Positions 20,991 through 28,722 of a DNA stretch of 64,000 bases are shown here, piece by piece; position 1 is the stretch's first letter, and the number at the start of each line of letters is the position of its first letter. Source of the stretch: CAWHQZ01 sp963831645 (GTDB taxonomy: Bacteria; Pseudomonadota; Alphaproteobacteria; Rhizobiales; Aestuariivirgaceae); assembly GCA_963831645.1 (NCBI GenBank), contig CAWHQZ010000028.1:248001-312000 (forward strand), read 5' to 3'. A program made the translations under genes and the position numbers. Under the pieces are notes generated by a model. It did not search any database and was not told where the DNA came from. It worked only from the letters and a program-made list of their open reading frames with translations.

Positions 20991-21307
20991 CGTCCCGGGG
21001 CTGGGTGAAGACGCGGCAGACGACGTAGTCGCGCCCCGTCCCAAAAGGAAGCGGCAGCGGCGATCTCCTTCGGGTGGGAGACCATACTGCTGTTGTCTAG
21101 CAAGAAACAAAGCCGCGAGTTATGCGACAGCGGGCGTGATCTGGACCTCATAGCCGAGGTTTTGCAGCCGAGCGCCGAGGGGGCAGGGCGGCTCGTGACC
21201 CAACCTGGACATAGTCCGTCCATTTCCGAACGACGATTTGTCGTGACTTACCGGGGCCTCGCTTGGGTCTGTACTTTCACGTAGCATCCCGCTGGGTTCC
21301 CAGCCAC
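20991..21307. other. 317-base gap with no supported gene
   Basis: No credible gene on either strand. On the minus strand a 30-codon frame ends at about 21127 with the peptide ARLQNLGYEVQITPAVA, which faintly recalls C-termini of some transposases; too short to call. It marks the left edge of a region with less GC-biased codon use. Confidence 0.4.
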
Positions 21308-23026
21308 ATGGGGTGCACGGACTTGGAACGTCGGTTAGCTGCCATCCTCGCGGCCGATGTAGTCGGCTACAGCCGCCTCATGGGTCACGATGAGGCTGGC
21401 ACGTTGGCCATCCTCAAGTTGCTCCGAAGCGAGCTGGTCGATCCCAAGATCGCGGAGCACAAGGGAAGGATATTTAAGGCGACCGGCGACGGATTATTCG
21501 CCGAATTCACTAGCGTAGTGAATGCGGTGGCCTGCGCCATGGCTGTTCAGCAAGCAATGCAATCGCGAAACGCCGACCTTCCGGAGGACGAGACTGTTCG
21601 GATGCGTATTGGTGTGAATGTGGGAGATGTGATTGTCGAAGGTGATGACATCTTCGGTGATGGCGTCAATGTCGCAGCAAGAGTTGAAGGTATTGCACCG
21701 CCCGGCGCGGTCGCAGTTTCCGGAGTAGTTCGCGATCAGATCGGAAGCCGACTCGACCTCTCCTTCGAGGACATGGGAGAACAGAATCTCAAGAATATTG
21801 AGCGTCCGGTAAGGGTCTTCAAAGTCCTGCCTAATGTAGCACCCCAACGCCCGAAGCTGACGCTGCCCGCCAAGCCATCAATCGCGGTTCTTCCTTTCGT
21901 TAATATGAGTACCGATCCGGAGCAGGAGCAATTTGCGGACGGACTGACAGAAGATCTGATTACCGATCTGTCGCGGAACGCCAGCCTGTTCGTCATCGCT
22001 CGCAATTCGACCTTTGCCTTCAAAGGCAAATCTATCGACGCGCGGCAGATCGCAAGCGATCTCGGTGTGCGCTATCTACTTGAAGGCAGCGCGCGGCGGG
22101 CTGCCGGGCGTGTGCGCATTAACGCACAGCTCGTTGATGCCGTTGGCGGCGGCCATTTGTGGGCGGAACGCTTCGATCGCAACCTTGAGGACGTCTTCGC
22201 GGTGCAGGACGAAGTCACGACCAAGATTGTCGAGGCTCTCGTGGGCCGCCTAACAGCAGCACCGGCACGCAATAGGCCAAAGAGCATACAGGCCTATGAC
22301 CTTTGTGTGCGCGCACGGGTTTTGATGGAGCAATCGCCGCAAGCCGCTCGTGAAGGACATCTGTTGTTGCAGGAAGCGATTGCTCTTGATCCAACCTATG
22401 CGGAGGCACATGGGTTGCTGGCCATGAACATGTGGGTGGGATGGGCGCATATGGGCGAGCCGATGGAGCCCAACAGGCGCATCGCCCTGGAGATTGCAGA
22501 AACGGCCGTTGCGCTAGACTCCAACGACGCCTGCTGCCGCTGGGTGCTCGGATACCTGCTCGCCTACGAGCAGCGCTGGCCGGAATCGGATGCGCAGTTC
22601 GCAGCCGCGCTTGAGCTTGACCCCAACAATGCGGATGCCTGGGCATCGTTATCAGACCTTACAATGTTGAACGGACGAGTGCCCGAAGGTCTCGAACAGA
22701 TACGAAAGGCACTACGCCTGAATCCATATCCGCCTAGCTGGTACTATTTGTGTCTTGGGCAAGCTCAATATGCGGAGCGCCAATATGAGGCTGCAATCGA
22801 AACGCTGCGCAAGGAAGAAACCTATCGGACCGGATCACGCCGGTATCTGGCAGCAAGTCTGGCCCAACTCGGTCGACTCAAGGAGGCCCGCAGCGAAGCG
22901 CAAATGTTTTTGGTAAGCAATCCCCATTGGACAATTAGTCATTGGGTATCCACGCAGCCGGTTCGTGATGACAATTTACGTGCACATGTTGTGGACGGCT
23001 ATCGAAAGGCGGGGCTGCCGGAATAA
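21308..23026 (+). CDS. class III adenylate cyclase with C-terminal TPR domain
   Basis: A 572-residue soluble protein. Residues 1-180 form a class III cyclase domain: LAADVVGYSRLM with the first metal-binding Asp, KATGDGLFAEF with the second, and FGDGVNVAARVEGI with the Asn and Arg of the transition-state motif. A middle segment (SIAVLPFVNMSTDPEQEQFADGLTEDLI) is the TolB-like linker common in rhizobial cyclase-TPR proteins, followed by TPR repeats to the end. Start ATG 21308 (GCTDLERRLAAIL) fits the family; the open frame extends 15 codons upstream. Codon use is less GC-biased than in neighbouring genes, which hints at transfer. It probably makes cAMP; the activating signal is unknown. Confidence 0.88.
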   Translation: MGCTDLERRLAAILAADVVGYSRLMGHDEAGTLAILKLLRSELVDPKIAEHKGRIFKATGDGLFAEFTSVVNAVACAMAVQQAMQSRNADLPEDETVRMRIGVNVGDVIVEGDDIFGDGVNVAARVEGIAPPGAVAVSGVVRDQIGSRLDLSFEDMGEQNLKNIERPVRVFKVLPNVAPQRPKLTLPAKPSIAVLPFVNMSTDPEQEQFADGLTEDLITDLSRNASLFVIARNSTFAFKGKSIDARQIASDLGVRYLLEGSARRAAGRVRINAQLVDAVGGGHLWAERFDRNLEDVFAVQDEVTTKIVEALVGRLTAAPARNRPKSIQAYDLCVRARVLMEQSPQAAREGHLLLQEAIALDPTYAEAHGLLAMNMWVGWAHMGEPMEPNRRIALEIAETAVALDSNDACCRWVLGYLLAYEQRWPESDAQFAAALELDPNNADAWASLSDLTMLNGRVPEGLEQIRKALRLNPYPPSWYYLCLGQAQYAERQYEAAIETLRKEETYRTGSRRYLAASLAQLGRLKEARSEAQMFLVSNPHWTISHWVSTQPVRDDNLRAHVVDGYRKAGLPE

Positions 23027-23121
23027 CAGCCTTGATTTCCGCAATTGGCTGGACGTCCGCTTTCGGGGTATAGCGTCGGTTGGGCTATCCCTGCATGATT
23101 GGCGAAGTGGCGCAACTCTGC

Positions 23122-23649
23122 TTAGCTCAGAGTGTCGCGGAAACTTGGTGCTTGTCGGACTTTCGGGACATGTGCCTCAAGCAACCACAGGTACTTCTCC
23201 GCACTCCGTTGCACTTGGGCCAGGATATCGGCCGTGACGTAGTCTTCGGATTCCTCGGCGAACACAATGCCGCCTTGCAGACGCCGGATGATAGTGCTCG
23301 CCGAATTTGCGAGCGCGCGAACATGGTCTTCCCCATCGGTGATCGTGAGCGGGTACTCATTGAGAGAGGTGTTCGCGGCGATGAACGGAATTGTCGTTGC
23401 AACAGTCCCGCCGAGTTGGCTGATCCGTTCAGCCACCCAATCACACCAGTTGTCCGCGCCGTTACAACCTGCGTACTGCTGAAACAACTCATGCAACGCG
23501 CTGAAGTTCGAGCCCCGCGTATTCCAGTGTGCAAGCAGTGACTGATAATGGTTGTCCAGAATGTCGGCCATGAGCCCATTGAGCAGCTCAATCATCTTGT
23601 CTCGGTGCTGCTCCGAGAGAGGATTCATCGTCTCGTACTTGATTGACAT
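23122..23649 (-). CDS. dps: Dps-family ferritin-like DNA-protection protein
   Basis: A 175-residue dodecameric mini-ferritin that stores iron and protects DNA during starvation or oxidative stress. The family signature HWNTRGSNFSALHELF is present, and ferroxidase positions equivalent to E. coli His51, His63, Asp78 and Glu82 can be aligned (HWN, LHELF, CDWVAER). The position of Asp67 is Gln, with a two-residue insertion after it (QQYAGCNGADNW), so the ferroxidase site may be altered. Start ATG 23649 has a purine-rich ribosome site. It converges on the cyclase-TPR gene. Confidence 0.88.
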   Translation of the reverse strand: MSIKYETMNPLSEQHRDKMIELLNGLMADILDNHYQSLLAHWNTRGSNFSALHELFQQYAGCNGADNWCDWVAERISQLGGTVATTIPFIAANTSLNEYPLTITDGEDHVRALANSASTIIRRLQGGIVFAEESEDYVTADILAQVQRSAEKYLWLLEAHVPKVRQAPSFRDTLS

Positions 23650-23699
23650 CTTGGCTCTCTCTGCCTTGAGCTGCGGTGTGGGTCGCCGCTACGGCGAGG

Positions 23700-24626
23700 T
23701 CATATTACTTGCGGTTGGTTATAGCCGAAAACCGGCGACAGGCGCTCGCGCAGCATCGCATCGATCTGGTGCGCCTCGTCCTCCGAGACATAGTCGCGCC
23801 AGCCGCCGACCTTGGCACGCCGTACCTTGAAACTCGAGGGATCGTTCGCGTTACCCGGCCGCAGACGCCGGTTGGCCAGCCAGCGGCCGGCATTTTCCGT
23901 CTCCATCCGCCGCATGTTCTCGACGGAAGCATAGCTCACGCAGTCGTCGAGCTCGGCCGGGCTCGGCGTTTCGCCGAGGAAGATGAGGATGCGGCCCAGT
24001 TCATGCCGGGCATCGGAGCGCAAGTCCTCATACTTCACGACAATCAGCTCGGGAAACCGGTCAAGGTCCTTCGCCCAGGTGTTCAGGAAACGGATGATCT
24101 TGGGAACGCCTGCTGCCTCGCCGGCGATGAAGTCGTAGATGCCGGGGTCCTCGAGCGGAGCCCGGTTGATGACCTTCTTGCGCCGGAGCATCCGGTATTT
24201 CCATTGGAAGTACCACGAGACGGCCGTGTCGCGCGGGTCGCGCACCAGCAGGACCACCCTCGACTTGCCGTAGATGTCGAGCTTGCGCTCTGTCCCCAGA
24301 TAGTCGTTGATGTAATTGTCGTGCGTGAAGAATAGTTTCGGGATCTTGGCATTCCAGCGATGGAAATTGTCAAACACCATCATGCGTCCGTCGGGAATGC
24401 CATACTTCGTCGCGAAGTACCGCGAAATCATGACCCGTAACCACGTGCGGCCGCTCTTGCCGTAGGAGACGATCACGCCGTCAGCGCGAGCCAGCATGCC
24501 TGCGTCCTCATAGCCGCGCAGCCAGCGCTCGGTCCGAATCGAGGCTTCACGGGGAAGCAGCGTCGACATCGCCGCGATCACCTGCCGCGAAGCGCTGCGC
24601 AGGTGATGGCCGGCCGGGAGCTGCAT
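23700..24626 (-). CDS. PAPS-dependent sulfotransferase
   Basis: A 308-residue protein of the sulfotransferase fold, transferring sulfate from PAPS to a hydroxyl or amine acceptor. The 5'-phosphosulfate loop is VSYGKSGRTWLR near residue 55, the 3'-phosphate strand is VVLLVRDPRDTAVS, and the C-terminal motif KVGGWRDY corresponds to the conserved GxxGxWK region. The acceptor is not predictable; sugars, Nod-factor-like glycans and small molecules are all possible. It lies 27 bases after the Gfo/Idh gene on the same strand, so it may share its message. The start is not well fixed; ATG 24569 is an alternative. Confidence 0.82.
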   Translation of the reverse strand: MQLPAGHHLRSASRQVIAAMSTLLPREASIRTERWLRGYEDAGMLARADGVIVSYGKSGRTWLRVMISRYFATKYGIPDGRMMVFDNFHRWNAKIPKLFFTHDNYINDYLGTERKLDIYGKSRVVLLVRDPRDTAVSWYFQWKYRMLRRKKVINRAPLEDPGIYDFIAGEAAGVPKIIRFLNTWAKDLDRFPELIVVKYEDLRSDARHELGRILIFLGETPSPAELDDCVSYASVENMRRMETENAGRWLANRRLRPGNANDPSSFKVRRAKVGGWRDYVSEDEAHQIDAMLRERLSPVFGYNQPQVI

Positions 24627-24653
24627 TTCTAGAGCTCGTTCAGATCGCAGCCC

Positions 24654-25826
24654 TCACACCTTTACCCACCGGCTGTTGGCCTTCGACGACTTCACTGCCG
24701 CCTCGATGAACCGTACCCCCGCAGCGCCGTCCTCAAGTCCGGGGAATTGCACTTCCTTCGGCGCCTTTCTGCCCTCGCGCCGCGCCTGGATGGCGCGCCC
24801 AACCTCGCTGTAGATGTTGGCAAAGCCTTCGAGATAGCCTTCCGGGTGACCGGGCGGGACCCGCGTCACGCGCGCTGCCGACGCACCGGCGCCCGCGCCG
24901 CTGCGCGTGATGAGTCGTTTCGGCTCGCCATAGGGGGTGTACCAAAGGTAATTCGGGTCGGCCTGCGTCCACTCTAGGCCCGCCTTCACTCCGTAGACGC
25001 GCAGCTTGAGGCCGTTCTCATTGCCCGGAGCTACCTGGCTTGCCCACAGCATGCCGCGGGCGCCGCCCTTGAAGCGCAGCAGAATATTGGCATTGTCGTC
25101 GAGCACCCGTCCCTTGACGAAGCTCGAAAGGTCGGCAGCCAGCTCATCGAGCTCCAGTCCCGATACGTAGCAGGCGAGCTGGTAGGCATGGGTGCCGATA
25201 TCACCCACGCTGCCGCCGGCGCCCGATTGCCTGGGGTCGGTTCGCCACGCCGCCTGCTTCTGCCCGCCCGCTTCAATGTTGGTCGTCAGCCAGTCCTGGG
25301 GGTATTCCGCCTGTACCACGCGGATCGCTCCCAGTTCGCCCTTGGCCACCATGTCGCGAGCCTGCCGGATCATCGGGTAGCCTGAGTAGTTGTGGGTGAG
25401 CGCGAAGATCACCCCCGTCTTCTTCTGCAACGCCTGGAGTGCTTTCGCCTCTTTCGAGCTGTTCACCAGGGGCTTGTCGCAGATGATGTGGATGCCGCTT
25501 TCCATGAACGCTTTGGCGATGGGGAAATGCAAATGATTGGGCGTCACGATCGAGACTGCCTCGATGCCGTCTTTGCGACCCGCTTCCGATCTCGCCATGA
25601 CGCGGTAGTCGGCATAGATGCGGTCGGGGGCAAGCCCAAGTTCCCTGCCGGAGGCCTGGGCGCGCCGCGGGTCGCCGGAGAGCGCCCCGGCGACGAACAC
25701 ATATTGATCGTCCATTCGTGCCGCGAGCCTGTGAACGGCGCCGATGAACGCCCCCTGGCCGCCGCCGACCATACCGAGCCTGATGCGGCTGCCGGCCGTT
25801 GCGTCGCTTCTGCCCTCGATGGCCAT
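24654..25826 (-). CDS. Gfo/Idh/MocA-family NAD(P)-dependent oxidoreductase
   Basis: A 390-residue two-domain dehydrogenase, usually acting on sugars, inositols or their acids. N-terminal Rossmann motif LGMVGGGQGAFIG, then VSIVTPNHLHFPIAKAF, the CDKPLVNSS motif with the catalytic-type Lys, and a C-terminal domain with GDIGTHAYQLA. Start ATG 25826 is preceded by AGGAGG. It is 31 bases downstream of a sugar isomerase on the same strand, the usual pairing for carbohydrate catabolism. The substrate is unknown. Confidence 0.9.
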   Translation of the reverse strand: MAIEGRSDATAGSRIRLGMVGGGQGAFIGAVHRLAARMDDQYVFVAGALSGDPRRAQASGRELGLAPDRIYADYRVMARSEAGRKDGIEAVSIVTPNHLHFPIAKAFMESGIHIICDKPLVNSSKEAKALQALQKKTGVIFALTHNYSGYPMIRQARDMVAKGELGAIRVVQAEYPQDWLTTNIEAGGQKQAAWRTDPRQSGAGGSVGDIGTHAYQLACYVSGLELDELAADLSSFVKGRVLDDNANILLRFKGGARGMLWASQVAPGNENGLKLRVYGVKAGLEWTQADPNYLWYTPYGEPKRLITRSGAGAGASAARVTRVPPGHPEGYLEGFANIYSEVGRAIQARREGRKAPKEVQFPGLEDGAAGVRFIEAAVKSSKANSRWVKV

Positions 25827-25857
25827 GAAAAACTCCTCCTTGACTGCCGGCGCCGCG

Positions 25858-26913
25858 CTACAGCCCGAGCACCCGTTTTGCCTGGGAGTGATCGGGTTTG
25901 CCGGCGATGAAATCGTCGAATGCCTTCTCGGTCACGCGGATGATGTGTCTGGCGATGAACGGCGCGCCCTCGGCTGCGCCCTGCTCGGGATGCTTGAGAC
26001 AGCACTCCCATTCGAGCACCGCCCATGAATCGTAACCGTGCGCGGCGAGCTTGGAGAAGATGGCGCCGAAGTTCACCTGGCCGTCGCCCGGCGAGCGGAA
26101 ACGGCCGGCCCGGCTGATCCACGGCTGATAGCCTGAATAGACTCCCTGCCTGCCGTCGGAATTGAGCTCGGCATCCTTGACGTGAAACGCCTTGATGCGC
26201 TCGTGGTAGATGTCGATGAAGGCCAGGTAGTCGAGATGCATCAACACGAAGTGCGAGGGATCGTAGTTGATGTTGCAGCGCCGGTGATTCTTGACGGCGG
26301 CGAGAAACATCTCGAACGTCGCGCCGTCGAACATGTCTTCGCCGGGATGAATTTCGTAGCACACGTCACATCCCGCGTCCTCGTAGGCATCCAGGATCGG
26401 CGTCCAGCGTTTGCCAAGCTCGGCGAAGGCCGTTTCAATGAGACCCGCCGGTCGCTGCGGCCATGGATACGTGTACGGCCACGCCAGCGCTCCGGAAAAC
26501 GTCACCGTCGTACTTAAGCCCAGATTTCTCGACGCCTTGGCGGCGAACATCAGCTGCTCGACCGCCCAGGCCTGTCGCTTCTTTGGATTGCCGTGCACCG
26601 CCTCAGGGGCGAAGGCGTCGAACGCCTCGTCATAGGCCGGATGAACGGCGACCAGCTGGCCCTGGAGGTGGGTCGAGAGCTCGGTGATGGCGATGCCATG
26701 TTTCTTGGCGGTCCCCTTCACTTCGTCGCAATAGGTCTTCGATCCAGCAGCTTTCGTGAGATCGAACAGCCGGCCGTCCCAGGATGGTATCTGCACGCCC
26801 TTGTAGCCGAGCGAGGCTGCCCATTTGCACATGGCGTCGAGGGAGTTGAAGGGCGCCGTATCGCCCGCAAACTGCGCAAGAAAGATTGCCGGTCCCTTGA
26901 TGTTGGTCGCCAT
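25858..26913 (-). CDS. TIM-barrel sugar phosphate isomerase/epimerase family protein
   Basis: A 351-residue xylose-isomerase-like TIM barrel. Recognisable segments are SLGYKGVQIPSWD, VCYEIHPGEDMFDG with a metal-ligand Glu, CNINYDPSHF, and IKAFHVKDAEL with the His/Asp ligands typical of the family. ATG 26913 is chosen because a CAGGAG site lies about ten bases upstream; the open frame extends 48 codons further without homology. It is the first gene of a three-gene set with the Gfo/Idh oxidoreductase and sulfotransferase. Confidence 0.87.
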   Translation of the reverse strand: MATNIKGPAIFLAQFAGDTAPFNSLDAMCKWAASLGYKGVQIPSWDGRLFDLTKAAGSKTYCDEVKGTAKKHGIAITELSTHLQGQLVAVHPAYDEAFDAFAPEAVHGNPKKRQAWAVEQLMFAAKASRNLGLSTTVTFSGALAWPYTYPWPQRPAGLIETAFAELGKRWTPILDAYEDAGCDVCYEIHPGEDMFDGATFEMFLAAVKNHRRCNINYDPSHFVLMHLDYLAFIDIYHERIKAFHVKDAELNSDGRQGVYSGYQPWISRAGRFRSPGDGQVNFGAIFSKLAAHGYDSWAVLEWECCLKHPEQGAAEGAPFIARHIIRVTEKAFDDFIAGKPDHSQAKRVLGL

Positions 26914-27212
26914 GCCGCAAAACTCCTGAAGATTTCTGGAAGATGAACGAAGGGCTCGGGGAATTTGCTCCAGAACGGCGCGGCGATCAACCGAGCAGCC
27001 CATGCGTACTGCTTTCCCAGCGAAACAGAACCACTTCGCCTCGAAGGCTCTAAGCAAGGTTGCCAGGCTTGGTCAAAGGCTCGGGCAATTCTGCGGTGTC
27101 CGCTTCGAGTTCTTGCAGCCGAGCGCGCCATAGATGGTGGACTGTGATCGGCGGCCCGCTACAGTAGCATGGCGCGATCTCGGGCTCGGCGGCCAGAAGG
27201 GACGAGAACAAG
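26914..27212. other. upstream region of the sugar-isomerase set, no supported gene
   Basis: About 300 bases between divergent genes. Open frames here are shadows or extensions. It should contain the promoter for the leftward isomerase/oxidoreductase/sulfotransferase set, but no clear operator or promoter motif was seen. Confidence 0.5.
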
Positions 27213-27693
27213 ATGGTCGAGAAGGCCCTGGCATCGACCAGTTCCATCTGGCGGTTCTGCTTTCGCTATTCACCTTATCACTCTCGCGGCCATCGCCGCC
27301 GGAGCGAGCGCCGTGACGGTGGGCGCGATTGCGACAATCAACTTCACTCTTAACAAGGCGCTTTTGCTGGTCGCAGCCGCCATCATGGGTAAGCCCGGCT
27401 TCTACCGGCTCAAGCAGCTCGTTTTTGGGGCGCTCAAACGCTACGCGCCCCCGCACGAAGTCGGTCCGATGCGCTACCGCATCGGTCTCATCCTGTTCGC
27501 GATTCCGATCTTCGTCGGCTGGGTGTCGCCCTATCTCGCAGATATCGTCCCCGCCCTTAGCCGCCAGTCGGTGAGGGCCGCGGTTATCGGCGACGTGATG
27601 TTCCTGATAAGTCTCTTCGTCCTTGGCGGCGGTTTTTGGGAAAAGCTGCGTGCCCTGTTTATTCGCGACGCATACGTCATTTCTCCTGACTAG
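27213..27693 (+). CDS. small membrane protein, transporter-suffix-domain-like
   Basis: Three hydrophobic segments are visible: an Ala-rich one (about 27270-27390), IGLILFAIPIFVGWV, and AVIGDVMFLISLFVLGGGFW. The C-terminal pattern ending FWEKLRALFIRDAYV resembles the 'transporter suffix' family of short inner-membrane proteins, whose role is unknown. The main frame is open from 27169 but its N-terminus there is Arg-rich and unlikely. ATG 27213 (VEKALASTSSIWRF) lies in another frame and would join the main frame if one extra base sits near 27255-27265. The start is therefore uncertain. Confidence 0.5.
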
Positions 27694-27738
27694 CACTTCC
27701 GTTTTTTCCAATCGCGGTGCGACTGCTAAAGCCATGAT

Positions 27739-28027
27739 TTACGCGCAGATCGTCGAGATCGACCGCGTCACGAAAATGCGCGTGATGCGATCCACGTTCT
27801 CGCGCAGGAGCGCCGGAATCGGGCTCCGGGCACGCAGGACTTCCTCGAACTTCTTGCGTATCTTGACCCCGGCGCTTTCCGAGAAGGCAAACTCCTTGAC
27901 GATCTCAAAGCCCTTTTTACGGGCGTGGTCGCGTAGCCGAGCCAATTGGGCCGGGAGCGAATGCCCTAATTCTTCCCGGCTCTTTGGTGGAGACGCGGGC
28001 AAGCACCACGGCTATGGCGCTGGTCAC
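27739..28027 (-). pseudogene. serine recombinase N-terminal remnant
   Basis: From a GTG at 28027, immediately after the higA stop, the protein reads AVVLARVSTKE, the serine-recombinase catalytic motif with its Ser. After a one-base shift near 27975-27985 it continues EELGHSLPAQLARLRDHARKKGFEIVKEF, spread over family-typical positions. A further shift near 27765 would give FRDAVDLDDLR. It stops at under 100 residues where full recombinases exceed 400, with no DNA-binding domain, so it is a decayed fragment and probably the trace of a mobile element that carried the adjacent HigBA pair. Confidence 0.65.
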
Positions 28028-28029
28028 GA

Positions 28030-28335
28030 TCAAGCTCTCTCGGCTGCTTCGCCGAGTGGTTCGATTTTGCGGATGGCCGAACCTATCTTGCGCCGGGCCT
28101 CCATCAGGTCGAAGGCGTTTTGCAGGCGTAACCAATACCCATCGGACAGCCGGAAGAAGCGGCTGAGCCGGATATCAGTGTCGGCGGTGATGTCACGTGT
28201 GCCATTTACGATAGCGTGGATACGGTTGGATGGCACGCCGATGGCAAGGGCCAACTGGTTCTGGCTCATGCCGATCTCGTTTAAGAACTCCTCCTTGAGG
28301 ATTTCGCCGGGATGTGGATTGCGTAACTGGCCCAT
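28030..28335 (-). CDS. higA: HigA-family antitoxin
   Basis: A 101-residue XRE-type helix-turn-helix antitoxin. It begins with the family motif HPGEILKEEFL, then the DNA-binding segment MSQNQLALAIGVPSNRIHAIVNG, followed by ITADTDIRLSRFF and YWLRLQNAFDL, all standard for HigA. It neutralises HigB, represses the shared promoter, and follows higB by 29 bases in the same direction (toxin-first order, typical of higBA). Confidence 0.92.
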   Translation of the reverse strand: MGQLRNPHPGEILKEEFLNEIGMSQNQLALAIGVPSNRIHAIVNGTRDITADTDIRLSRFFRLSDGYWLRLQNAFDLMEARRKIGSAIRKIEPLGEAAERA

Positions 28336-28364
28336 AGTGCGTCCCTTCCGAATAGCTACCGATC

Positions 28365-28646
28365 TCAGTGATAGTCCGCGATCTCAACGTCACTAGCCTC
28401 ACCTTCCGTCCAGTGGAAGCAAACACGCCACTGGTCGTTGATCCGGATGCTCCAATTGCCTTTCCGGTCGCCCTTCAGAGCCTCCAGCCGGTTGCTCGGT
28501 GGAGTGCGCAGGTCTGCCATCGTCAATGCCGCATCGAGCTGGCGCAGCTTCCGTAGTGCCCGGTCCTGAATGTCGCCGGGAAACTTGCGGCTCGACTGCC
28601 CTTGCCAGAGGCGTTCCGTCTCCCGGCATCGAAACGAGCGGATCAT
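28365..28646 (-). CDS. higB: HigB/RelE-type toxin
   Basis: A 93-residue ribosome-dependent mRNA-interferase-type toxin. Family features: IRSFRCRETERLW at the start, ALRKLRQLDAA, the PPSNRLEALKGDRKG region, and the closing strand WSIRINDQWRVCFHW. ATG 28646 matches the usual family N-terminus; a GTG at 28655 is in frame upstream. A palindrome-bearing promoter lies immediately upstream. Confidence 0.9.
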   Translation of the reverse strand: MIRSFRCRETERLWQGQSSRKFPGDIQDRALRKLRQLDAALTMADLRTPPSNRLEALKGDRKGNWSIRINDQWRVCFHWTEGEASDVEIADYH

Positions 28647-28656
28647 CCATTGCACT

Positions 28657-28685
28657 CATATATGCTGATACGGAGTACGTATCAA
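28657..28685 (-). promoter_or_regulatory. higBA promoter with overlapping palindromic operator
   Basis: On the minus strand a -35-like TTGATA (28680-28685) and a -10-like TATATG (28657-28662) are separated by 17 bases. Between them and over the -35 lies a perfect inverted repeat, TGATACG-5-CGTATCA, at 28666-28684. The -10 ends only about ten bases before the higB ATG, so the transcript would be nearly leaderless. Placement fits HigA autorepression; binding is inferred. Confidence 0.65.
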
Positions 28686-28722
28686 GCTCTCAAGGCGCCT
28701 TACACTAGAACTAGACTATAGA

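Noticed and set aside
21127..21220. Transposase C-terminal remnant on the minus strand
   Set aside because: About 30 codons with only a loose resemblance (LQNLGYEVQITPA); no terminal repeats or further homology, so not called.
27073..27735. 220-codon minus-strand open frame
   Set aside because: Charged, repeat-poor antisense of the small membrane-protein gene; no family resemblance.
28690..28722. ACTAGA-type short repeats before the GcvT-like stop
   Set aside because: Only a few imperfect six-base units; no structure beyond chance AT-rich repetition.
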